NCBI RefSeq assembly: GCF_028583725.1
Contig: NZ_CP110680.1
Coordinates: 1,674,001 to 1,738,000 of the forward strand
DNA: 64,000 bases
Direction of reading: 5' to 3'
Origin: Cellulomonas fimi
Lineage (GTDB): Bacteria; Actinomycetota; Actinomycetes; Actinomycetales; Cellulomonadaceae
Shown here: positions 44,977-51,442 of the stretch, piece after piece
Position numbering within the stretch: position 1 is the stretch's first letter
Layout: each line of letters begins with the position of its first letter
Made by a program: the position numbers and the translations under genes
The notes under the pieces: generated by a model
Seen by the model: the letters and a program-made list of their open reading frames with translations, nothing else
The model's database searches: none
Told to the model about the DNA's origin: nothing

Positions 44977-45705
44977 TCAGTGGCTGACGGGCCGGGCGCC
45001 CGCGCGGTCGAGCACGCCGGCCCGCTCGAGCAGGTTGCCCTGGAACAGCGAGAAGCCGAGGTCGCGCGCGTAGCGCAGCGTGTCGGCGTTCTCGACGTAC
45101 TCGGCGACGAGCAGCGCGCCGTACGACCGGGCGAGGTCGACGACCGGGTGGCCCTCGACGTCGAGGTCCCGCACGTCGATCTTGACGAAGTCGGCGTGGG
45201 GGAGGAGGCGGCGCTGGTCGGCGTTGCTGACGAACCCGGGGACGGCGATCCGGAAACCCTCTTCCCGCAGGCGGCGGACGCCCGCGAGGACGGCGGAGTC
45301 GACGTTGACCGTGTCGGTGATCTCGATGACGAGCCGGTCGGGCCGGCGCGGCACGGCGAGGTCGCCGATGAGGTACGCGCGGGGGCAGCGGACGAAGAGC
45401 AGGCGCCCGTGGGCGACGTGCTCGAGGTCGGCGCGCCCGAACGTGGCGCCGAGGACGTGGGCCGTCGCGCGCTCGTGCTGGTAGGTGCTCCACGAGTGCG
45501 CGGTCTGGGTGTGCTGCCCGGGGGCGCGGTACGACAGCTGGTAGGCGAAGGGGCGACCGTGCGTCGAGAAGATGCCCTGCCGCGCGACCAGGACGGGCTC
45601 GCGACCGACCCGCCGCTCCCACTCGTCACGGAGCGAGTCGGGGATCGCAGCCTCGACGGCTGCGGCGAGCCGCGCGATCCGCCCGTCGACGTCGTCCGGT
45701 GTCAT
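44977..45705 (-). CDS. Degenerate EAL-like protein, paralogue of the neighbouring EAL protein
   Basis: A 242-residue protein. After a helical N-terminus of about 35 residues it aligns along its length with the gene at 44128: VARQGIF for VARQPIW, AYQLSYR for HEYLYR, VIEITDT for LEVVES, AVPGF for ALDDF, FVKIDVRDL for YVKIDCRDL, VAEYV for VAERV, LGFSLFQGN for LGFGLLQGD. The EAL Glu, the Asn and the double Asp are lost, so it cannot be an active phosphodiesterase; a binding or regulatory role is likely. Its ATG lies inside a long dyad (45698-45720) of the type shared with the peptide and regulator genes. Confidence 0.72.
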   Translation of the reverse strand: MTPDDVDGRIARLAAAVEAAIPDSLRDEWERRVGREPVLVARQGIFSTHGRPFAYQLSYRAPGQHTQTAHSWSTYQHERATAHVLGATFGRADLEHVAHGRLLFVRCPRAYLIGDLAVPRRPDRLVIEITDTVNVDSAVLAGVRRLREEGFRIAVPGFVSNADQRRLLPHADFVKIDVRDLDVEGHPVVDLARSYGALLVAEYVENADTLRYARDLGFSLFQGNLLERAGVLDRAGARPVSH

Positions 45706-45720
45706 GGCATCTATGACACC
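45698..45720. promoter_or_regulatory. Dyad over the start codon of the degenerate EAL gene (site 1 of 3)
   Basis: GGTGTCAT and ATGACACC are perfect 8-bp arms separated by 7 bp. The inner part, GTCATGGCATCTATGAC (45701-45717), has the form GTCA-N9-TGAC found again at 45864 and 46171. On the minus strand the right arm contains the ATG of the EAL-like gene, so it could act as a DNA operator or as an RNA hairpin hiding the start codon. Confidence 0.65.
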
Positions 45721-45863
45721 ACAACTCCCGGACTGTGAACCGCTCGAACGCGGGTGGATTTCGCCGGAGGTCGGGCGAAGTCGCGCGAACCCGCCGCTCG
45801 CGCGGAGAACTTCACCCGCTGTGCTGAATCGAGGTGAACGGGAGACAGCACACCGCCCGGGCC

Positions 45864-45880
45864 GTCATCATTACGGTGAC
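45864..45880 (+). promoter_or_regulatory. Dyad over the -10 box of the peptide gene (site 2 of 3)
   Basis: GTCATCATTACGGTGAC, form GTCA-N9-TGAC. It contains the probable -10 hexamer TACGGT (45872-45877) at positions 9-14 of the dyad, exactly where TACAAT sits in site 3. A protein bound here would block the peptide promoter. The remaining 45721-45913 intergenic stretch has no further gene. Confidence 0.6.
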
Positions 45881-45913
45881 CACGTCCGTGCATTGCTTGA
45901 CAGGAGCATCACC

Positions 45914-46057
45914 ATGCCTCGTCCTCTCTCCTCCGCCCTCGCGACCGTCGTCGTGCTGGCCACGCTCGGTTTCGGCACCGGTCCGGCCTTCGCCGAGGAC
46001 ACCGTCATCTCGCCGTTCTCGGGTGGCGCGACCGGCTGCTGCCGGCAGATCGTCTGA
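45914..46057 (+). CDS. Small secreted peptide, candidate signalling precursor
   Basis: A 47-residue ORF: MPRPLSSALATVV then a hydrophobic core to GPAFA (residue 27), a textbook signal-peptidase I site (AFA before ED). The predicted mature product is 20 residues, from EDTVISPF to GCCRQIV, with a Cys-Cys pair at residues 42-43 and a hydrophobic C-terminus. AGGAG (45902-45906) is seven bases before the ATG, an ideal ribosome-binding site. It lies 135 bp before an XRE/TPR regulator on the same strand and shares with it a promoter dyad. No homologous family is recognised by eye. Confidence 0.7.
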   Translation: MPRPLSSALATVVVLATLGFGTGPAFAEDTVISPFSGGATGCCRQIV

Positions 46058-46078
46058 CCTCTCCCGGTCCCGACGCCT

Positions 46079-46136
46079 GCCCGGGTGTCGACACCGCGCA
46101 CCGCGCCCCGGTGACGTGGTGGGACGACACCCGGGC
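46079..46136 (+). terminator. Long inverted repeat between peptide and regulator genes
   Basis: GCCCGGGTGTCG (46079-46090) and CGACACCCGGGC (46125-46136) are perfect 12-bp arms with a 34-nt loop. The left arm is also part of the local palindrome GGTGTCGACACC (46084-46095), so two mutually exclusive hairpins can form. It may end the peptide mRNA or act as an attenuator. Confidence 0.5.
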
Positions 46137-46170
46137 ACTCGCGGGGCGGAGGGTGATGCGCTCGGCGGTC

Positions 46171-46187
46171 GTCACACATACAATGAC
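46171..46187 (+). promoter_or_regulatory. Dyad over the -10 box of the regulator gene (site 3 of 3)
   Basis: GTCACACATACAATGAC, form GTCA-N9-TGAC, encloses the strong -10 box TACAAT (46179-46184), which ends eight bases before the ATG at 46193. The regulator mRNA would be leaderless. Position and spacing match site 2, suggesting autoregulation. Confidence 0.65.
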
Positions 46188-46192
46188 TTCCC

Positions 46193-47515
46193 ATGACGAC
46201 CATTGCTGACCGGGTACGCGAGGCCCGGCTCGCCGCTGGGCTCTCGCAGACGGCGCTCGCCGGGTCGGCCTTCTCGCCCAGCTACATCTCGCTGATCGAG
46301 GCCGGGCACCGGGAACCGACCGACTCCGCGCTCGCTGTGCTGGCCTCCAGGCTCGGGACGACCCTCGAGTACCTGCGCCACGGCGAGGACGGACCCAACG
46401 AGGCGCGGACCCGCCTCGAGATCGACTACGCACGTCTGGACCTCACCCAGGGCGACGCCGCAGGGGCGCTGCGTCGGCTCAAGGCGCTGGACCTCGACGT
46501 CGTCACCCCGTCGCTGCGCGTCATGGCGCTCAGCGAGATGGCCCGGGCGCACGAGGCGGTCGGTGAGCTCGAGGAGTCCGTCGCGATCCTCGAGCCGCTC
46601 GTCGCCGACGCCCGCGCGCGCCACCACCACGTCGAGGCGGCGACGCTCGCCACGGCGCTCGTGGCGTCGTACCTCGAGGCCGGCGACCTGCACCGCAGCG
46701 TCGAGGTCGGCGAGCGCGTGCTCGTGGACCTCGAGGAGGCCGACCTCCTCGGCACCGACGAGCAGCTGCGTCTCGCGTCCACCGTGCTGTGGGCGTACGT
46801 CGAGCGCGGCGACCTCCTCTACTCGACGCACCGCGCCGCGGAGCTCATCGCGCTCGCCGAGTCGCAGGGCTCGCCGCGCGGCCGCGGCAGCGTCTACTGG
46901 AACGCCGCGCTCGTGGCCGAGCAGCGCCGCGACTACGAACTCGCCCAGCGGTACACGGAGCGCGCGCTCGCGCTGCTCTCCGAGGGGGAGCCCGACCGCG
47001 ACCTTCCCCGGCTGCGGCTCAACTACGCGTGGCTGCTGCTGCGGTCGGAGCCGGCGCAGCCCCGTGAGGCGCTCGAGCACATCGAGCGGGCCGCACCCGA
47101 CCTGGCGGTCCTCGGCTCGGAGATCGAGCTCGCGCGTCTCGACGTCGAGCGGTCCCGTGCGCACCTGCTGCTCGGTGACCTCGCGACGGCGGAGACGTTC
47201 GTCAAGGCGGCCCTCGACCGGCTGGGCGACCCGCCGCGCATCGAGACGGCCATCGCCCAGCTCTCGTACGGCGACGTGCTCTACGCGCGCGGCGACGACG
47301 AGGGCGCCGCGAAGGCGTACCGCTGGGCCGCGGACATGCTCGGCATGATGCAGGCGTCGCGACAGTCCGCGGCGGCCTGGCGTGACCTCGGCGACCGCTT
47401 CCTGCGCCAGGGCGACGCCGCGGCGGCCGCCCAGGCGTTCGACCGCGCTCTGCGCGAGGCAGGCTTCCGGCCGTCCGTCCCTCTCAGCAGCTGGGAGACC
47501 TGGTCGCTGACCTGA
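46193..47515 (+). CDS. XRE-type helix-turn-helix regulator with C-terminal TPR-like repeats
   Basis: A 440-residue cytoplasmic regulator. Residues 5-60 form an XRE/Cro helix-turn-helix (VREARLAAGLSQTALAGSAFSPSYISLIEAGHREPT). From about residue 70 to 430 the protein is a series of paired helices of about 40 residues with TPR character (ALSEMARAHEAVGELEESVAILEPL; SVYWNAALVAEQRRDYELAQRYTERAL; ARLDVERSRAHLLLGDLATAETFVKAAL; AWRDLGDRFLRQGDAAAAAQAFDRAL). This layout is that of Rgg/PlcR-type peptide receptors. The signal would be the adjacent secreted peptide; that link is inferred. A strong terminator follows. Confidence 0.88.
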   Translation: MTTIADRVREARLAAGLSQTALAGSAFSPSYISLIEAGHREPTDSALAVLASRLGTTLEYLRHGEDGPNEARTRLEIDYARLDLTQGDAAGALRRLKALDLDVVTPSLRVMALSEMARAHEAVGELEESVAILEPLVADARARHHHVEAATLATALVASYLEAGDLHRSVEVGERVLVDLEEADLLGTDEQLRLASTVLWAYVERGDLLYSTHRAAELIALAESQGSPRGRGSVYWNAALVAEQRRDYELAQRYTERALALLSEGEPDRDLPRLRLNYAWLLLRSEPAQPREALEHIERAAPDLAVLGSEIELARLDVERSRAHLLLGDLATAETFVKAALDRLGDPPRIETAIAQLSYGDVLYARGDDEGAAKAYRWAADMLGMMQASRQSAAAWRDLGDRFLRQGDAAAAAQAFDRALREAGFRPSVPLSSWETWSLT

Positions 47516-47530
47516 CGGAGCCGGAGACAG

Positions 47531-47573
47531 GTGAAGGCGTCACCCCGCAGGGGGGGTGACGCCTTCACTTTTT
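47531..47573 (+). terminator. Strong intrinsic terminator after the regulator gene
   Basis: Perfect 16-bp arms GTGAAGGCGTCACCCC and GGGGTGACGCCTTCAC with a 6-nt loop are followed by TTTTT. It is the clearest intrinsic terminator in the window and closes the accessory cassette. From here to 47758 no gene is seen. Confidence 0.93.
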
Positions 47574-47698
47574 GTCACGCGCACGACGCTCCGGCGCCGC
47601 CGACAGGCTTGCGCGGGCAGGCTGCGCGACGGGCCGCGCGGACCGGCCGCGCGGCACGCGTGTGACACGACGTCGCAGGCCGTGCCCGGAGACGACGA

Positions 47699-47722
47699 AG
47701 GCGCCACCCGAGGGTGACGCCT
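47699..47722 (-). terminator. Terminator hairpin downstream of rpsT
   Basis: On the minus strand AGGCGTCACCC pairs with GGGTGGCGCCT (one G-T pair), followed by TTCGTCGTC. It lies 37-60 bp after the rpsT stop codon. Confidence 0.6.
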
Positions 47723-47758
47723 GTCGTGGTGCGAGGGCAGGTGCCCCCGCGAGGTGCC

Positions 47759-48019
47759 TCAGAGCGCGGCGACGGTCTTGGCGAGCGCCGACTTCTTGTT
47801 GGCGGCCTGGTTGGCGTGGATGACGCCCTTCGAGACGGCCTTGTCGAGCTTGCGCGACGCGGTCGCGAGCGCGGTCGCTGCGGCCTCCTTGTCGCCACCG
47901 GCGACGGCCTCGCGGACGCGACGGACGTGCGTCTTGAGCTCCGACTTGACCGCCTTGTTGCGCAGGCGAGCCTTCTCGTTCGTCTTGATGCGCTTGATCT
48001 GGGACTTGATGTTGGCCAC
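47759..48019 (-). CDS. rpsT: 30S ribosomal protein S20
   Basis: An 86-residue basic protein starting (V)[29 protein letters not shown] and ending [19 protein letters not shown], the complete S20 sequence. It binds 16S rRNA early in 30S assembly. The GTG at 48019 starts the conserved protein; the longer open frame upstream is non-coding leader. In most actinobacteria it lies directly downstream of, and opposite to, holA. Confidence 0.98.
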   Translation of the reverse strand: MANIKSQIKRIKTNEKARLRNKAVKSELKTHVRRVREAVAGGDKEAAATALATASRKLDKAVSKGVIHANQAANKKSALAKTVAAL

Positions 48020-48167
48020 GTGAAGTAACTCTCTGGTGTGTTCGCCGAAGCGAGCTGACAGGTCGTAGAGGGCGCGCACAGCTCCGGGACTGGGGCGTGG
48101 GGACACCCGCGGAGAGGAGCTGGGCTTGTGCCCGCCGACCCGGGCGGACACGCAACTCACAATGCTA
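48020..48167 (-). promoter_or_regulatory. rpsT promoter and leader
   Basis: On the minus strand TAGCAT (48167-48162) is the best -10 candidate, giving a leader of about 135 nt. S20 genes are often translationally autoregulated through such leaders; no specific structure is claimed here. The stretch from 48168 to 48250 holds nothing recognisable. Confidence 0.4.
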
Positions 48168-48250
48168 GCAGGTCGGCCGGAAGCCCCCGAGTCGTCGGTG
48201 CTGGCCCGACCGGCGGAGGGCGCCCGGCTCGGGGCCCGGGAGGCGGGCCG

Positions 48251-48787
48251 TCAGCGCCCGCGCCGGACGTCGGCGGCGGCCCGGGTCACCGCGTCGAACA
48301 CGGCGCGGTCCAGGATCGCACCCTCCCGGCGCACCGCCGACCGCTCCAGCCGGAGCACGCGGTCCAGCCGGACCTCGCTGGGTCGCCGGCGGGAGTCCCA
48401 CGGGCCGGTCCCGACGTCCATCCAGACGCGGCCCCAGCGCGCCTCGTCGGCCGCGTCGCGGTCGTGGTCCTTGCTCGTCATGGTGAGTGCGAGCAGGGCG
48501 GCGCCGTCGCGCCCGATCACGAGCACCGGGCGGTCCTTGCCACGGGACGGGTCGTCCTCGTACGGCACCCAGGCCCACACGACCTCGCCCGGGTCGGGCT
48601 CGCCGTCGAGCCGCGGCGCGTACTCGACGCGTGGGCCGGACGGTGCCGGGGACGAGGGGCGGGACGCCGGCCGCGGTGCGGGTCCACCAGTGGCGGGGGC
48701 GGCGTCGCGCGACGTGCGCCGGCTCGTCCCGGGCAGGAGCGACCCGAGGCGGCGGAGCACGGATCCCAGGCGTCGGGAGGTCGTCAC
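48251..48787 (-). CDS. PemK/MazF-like protein with N-terminal extension
   Basis: A 178-residue protein whose second half has the PemK/MazF barrel opening PGEVVWAWVPYEDDPSRGKDRPVLVIGRD, found in ribonuclease toxins and their non-toxic relatives. About 75 N-terminal residues rich in Arg, Ser and Pro precede it. No antitoxin gene is adjacent on either side, which argues against a standard toxin-antitoxin pair. The GTG at 48787 follows a TACCGT box at leaderless spacing. Function is uncertain. Confidence 0.7.
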   Translation of the reverse strand: MTTSRRLGSVLRRLGSLLPGTSRRTSRDAAPATGGPAPRPASRPSSPAPSGPRVEYAPRLDGEPDPGEVVWAWVPYEDDPSRGKDRPVLVIGRDGAALLALTMTSKDHDRDAADEARWGRVWMDVGTGPWDSRRRPSEVRLDRVLRLERSAVRREGAILDRAVFDAVTRAAADVRRGR

Positions 48788-48794
48788 GCGCCCG

Positions 48795-48800
48795 ACGGTA
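48795..48800 (-). promoter_or_regulatory. -10 box for the leaderless PemK-like gene
   Basis: TACCGT on the minus strand ends seven bases before the GTG at 48787. Confidence 0.45.
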
Positions 48801-48919
48801 CCGGGTCGGCCGGTCGCCGTCCGGCGAGCCGCGGGCGGACGTGGACCCCGTCGTCGGCGACCCGTCGGAGGGCTCGGCCGGGCCGGTCCGGCCGTAACGC
48901 GACGTTGACACGGGAGGGC

Positions 48920-48925
48920 TACTGT
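48920..48925 (+). promoter_or_regulatory. -10 box for the leaderless ATP-grasp gene
   Basis: TACTGT ends seven bases before the ATG at 48933. No ribosome-binding site is present. Confidence 0.55.
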
Positions 48926-48932
48926 CGCGCCC

Positions 48933-50519
48933 ATGGCGGACCTCTTCGACGACTACCCGACGGGGGCGGCCTGGGACGAGATGATCGACCCGGAGACCGG
49001 TGGCTCCCGGGCGGCCTACCGGCACCTGCACGCGGCGCTCGCGCAGCTGTCGGCCGGTGAGCTGCGCGGACGCGCGGACACGCTGGCCCGGTCGTACCTG
49101 GCGCAGGGCGTGACGTTCGACTTCGCGGGCGAGGAGCGGCCGTTCCCGCTCGACGTGGTGCCGCGCGTGGTCGCGGGCGAGGAGTGGGAGCACGTCGCGC
49201 CGGGCGTCGCGCAGCGCGTGCGGGCGCTCGAGGCGTTCCTGGCGGACGTGTACGGGCCGCAGCGCGCGATCGCCGACGGCGTCGTGCCACGGTCGGTCGT
49301 CGTGTCGTCGGAGCACTTCCACCGGGCGGCCCGCGGGATCCAGCCGCCCAACGGCGTGCGGGTGCACGTGTCGGGCATCGACCTGGTCCGCGACGGGCAG
49401 GGCGACTGGCGCGTGCTCGAGGACAACGTGCGCGTCCCGAGCGGCGTGAGCTACGTGCTGTCGAACCGGCGCGCGATGGCGCAGACGTTCCCCGAGCTGT
49501 TCGCGGCGCTGCGGATCCGGCCGGTCGCGGACTACCCGCGCCGGCTGCTCGCGGCGCTCACGGCGGCGGCCCCGGCGGGCGTCGACGAGCCGACCGTGGT
49601 GGTCCTCACGCCCGGCGTCTTCAACTCGGCGTACTTCGAGCACGCGCTGCTCGCGCGGTCGATGGGTGTCGAGCTCGTCGAGGGTCGTGACCTGTTCTGC
49701 GCCGCCGGTCGCGTCTGGATGCGCACGACGCAGGGCCGCCGGCGGGTCGACGTCATCTACCGCCGCGTGGACGACGAGTTCCTCGACCCGGTGTCGTTCC
49801 GGTCCGACTCGCTGCTCGGCAGCCCGGGCCTCATGACGTGTGCGCGCAACGGCACGGTCACCCTCGCGAACGCGGTCGGCAACGGCGTCGCCGACGACAA
49901 GCTCGTCTACACCTACGTGCCCGACCTCATCCGCTACTACCTGGGTGAGGAGCCGGTGCTGCCGAACGTCGACACATGGCGGCTCGAGGACCCGGGGGCG
50001 CTGGAGGAGGTGCTGGACCGGCTGGACGAGCTCGTCGTGAAGCCCGTCGCGGGCTCGGGCGGCAAGGGGCTCGTGGTCGGCCCGGCGGCGAGCCGTGCCG
50101 AGCTCGCGGAGCTGCGGACGCGGCTCGTCGAGGACCCGCGCGGGTGGATCGCGCAGCCCGTCGTGCAGCTCTCGACGATCCCGACGCTCGTCGACGACGG
50201 CCTGCGTCCCCGGCACACCGACCTGCGCCCGTTCGCGGTCAACGACGGTGACGCCGTCTGGGTGCTCCCGGGCGGTCTGACCCGGGTGGCGCTGCCGGAG
50301 GGGCAGCTCGTCGTGAACTCGTCGCAGGGCGGCGGGTCGAAGGACACGTGGGTGCTCGGCGGTGCCGTCCCGCGACGTGCGCCGCAGCCGTCGGCGGGCC
50401 TTCCCCAGCCCGTGCCGCTGGACGCCGCGGTGCCGATCGAGGCGAACCCGAACGACGTCCGCGTGCAGGTCATGCAGCAGCAGCAGGCGCGGACGGTCGA
50501 CGGGGGTGCGCCGTGCTGA
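48933..50519 (+). CDS. Circularly permuted ATP-grasp protein
   Basis: A 528-residue enzyme of the circularly permuted ATP-grasp family (former DUF404/DUF407). Characteristic tracts are FPLDVVPRVVAGEEW, RVHVSGIDLVRDGQGDWRVLEDNVRVPSGVSYVL, LTPGVFNSAYFEHALLA and VVKPVAGSGGKGLVVGP (ATP-binding Lys). Such enzymes ligate a carboxylate to an amine; with the alpha-E and transglutaminase-like genes that follow they form a conserved cassette proposed to make or process a peptide modification. The product is unknown. It overlaps the next gene by seven bases. Confidence 0.9.
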   Translation: MADLFDDYPTGAAWDEMIDPETGGSRAAYRHLHAALAQLSAGELRGRADTLARSYLAQGVTFDFAGEERPFPLDVVPRVVAGEEWEHVAPGVAQRVRALEAFLADVYGPQRAIADGVVPRSVVVSSEHFHRAARGIQPPNGVRVHVSGIDLVRDGQGDWRVLEDNVRVPSGVSYVLSNRRAMAQTFPELFAALRIRPVADYPRRLLAALTAAAPAGVDEPTVVVLTPGVFNSAYFEHALLARSMGVELVEGRDLFCAAGRVWMRTTQGRRRVDVIYRRVDDEFLDPVSFRSDSLLGSPGLMTCARNGTVTLANAVGNGVADDKLVYTYVPDLIRYYLGEEPVLPNVDTWRLEDPGALEEVLDRLDELVVKPVAGSGGKGLVVGPAASRAELAELRTRLVEDPRGWIAQPVVQLSTIPTLVDDGLRPRHTDLRPFAVNDGDAVWVLPGGLTRVALPEGQLVVNSSQGGGSKDTWVLGGAVPRRAPQPSAGLPQPVPLDAAVPIEANPNDVRVQVMQQQQARTVDGGAPC

Positions 50520-51442
50520 GCCGCATCGCCGAGTCGCTGTTCTGGATCGGCCGGTACGTCGAGCGGGCCGACGACACCGCGCGCCTGCTCGACGTGCACG
50601 TGCAGATCCTGCTGGAGGATCCGTGGGCGGAGGAGGACCTCGCCTGCCGGTCGCTGCTGTCGGTCATGGACCGTCCCGCGCCGCCGCCGCACGTCGAGGT
50701 GGGACGTGAGCACGTGCTCGACCAGCTCGCCTACGACCGGTTCGCGCCGTCGGCCATCGCGGGCTCGCTCGTCGCGGCCCGGGAGAACGCGCGCCGCGCC
50801 CGCGAGATCATCTCGACCGAGCTGTGGGAGTGCCTCAACACGACCTGGAACCAGCTGCCGTCGCACATGCGGCCCGCGCGCCCGCACGACTACTTCACGT
50901 GGGTGCGGGAGCGGGCGGCGATCGTCGCCGGGATCATGGACTCGGCGACGTCACGCGACGAGACGTGGGCGTTCATGGTGCTCGGCCGCTCGATCGAGCG
51001 CGCCGACATGACGGCCCGGCTGCTCACGACGCGCGCGCTCGCGGGGTCCGCGGGACCGAGCTGGACGACGCTGCTGCGGTCCTGCGGTGCGCACGAGGCG
51101 TTCCTGCGGACGTACCGCGGCACGGCGTCCGACGAGCGCGCCGCGGGCTTCCTGCTGCTCGACCGGCTGTTCCCGCGGTCGATCGTCTTCGCGCTCAACC
51201 AGGCGGAGGAGTGCCTCGCGGCGCTCGAGCCCGTGACCGACCGCGCGACGGTCGACGAGGCGCGGCGGCACATCGGGTTCGTCCGCACGAACCTCGAGTA
51301 CCGGCCGCTGGTCGACGTGCTCGACGCGCTCCCGAAGGAGATGGAGCAGGTGCAGCGGGCGTGCTCCGCCGCGTCCGACGTGATCCGCGGCCGCTACTTC
51401 CCGTCGGCGGCCGCGACGACCTGGGTCGGGGAGGCTCTCTAG
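50513..51442 (+). CDS. Alpha-E domain protein (DUF403)
   Basis: A 309-residue all-helical protein beginning (V)LSRIAESLFWIGRYVERADDTARLLDVH, with TTWNQLPSHMRP and VLGRSIERADMTARLL later, the hallmark of the alpha-E family. It has no known activity and almost always lies beside a circularly permuted ATP-grasp and a transglutaminase gene, as here. The GTG at 50513 overlaps the preceding gene and its TAG overlaps the next start by one base. Confidence 0.9.
   Translation: MLSRIAESLFWIGRYVERADDTARLLDVHVQILLEDPWAEEDLACRSLLSVMDRPAPPPHVEVGREHVLDQLAYDRFAPSAIAGSLVAARENARRAREIISTELWECLNTTWNQLPSHMRPARPHDYFTWVRERAAIVAGIMDSATSRDETWAFMVLGRSIERADMTARLLTTRALAGSAGPSWTTLLRSCGAHEAFLRTYRGTASDERAAGFLLLDRLFPRSIVFALNQAEECLAALEPVTDRATVDEARRHIGFVRTNLEYRPLVDVLDALPKEMEQVQRACSAASDVIRGRYFPSAAATTWVGEAL

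Noticed and set aside
45897..45902. TTGACA just before the peptide gene
   Set aside because: It overlaps the ribosome-binding region and no -10 box lies 16-18 bp downstream; TACGGT at 45872 is the better promoter element.
44122..47573. Possible mobile element carrying the peptide cassette
   Set aside because: No transposase, integrase, terminal repeats or target duplication could be found; the insertion argument rests on gene order alone.
47565..48155. 196-codon minus-strand frame across the rpsT region
   Set aside because: It is out of frame with rpsT, which is unmistakable, and has no family resemblance.
48905..48910. TTGACA upstream of the ATP-grasp gene
   Set aside because: Only nine bases separate it from the TACTGT box; a normal promoter needs about 16-18.
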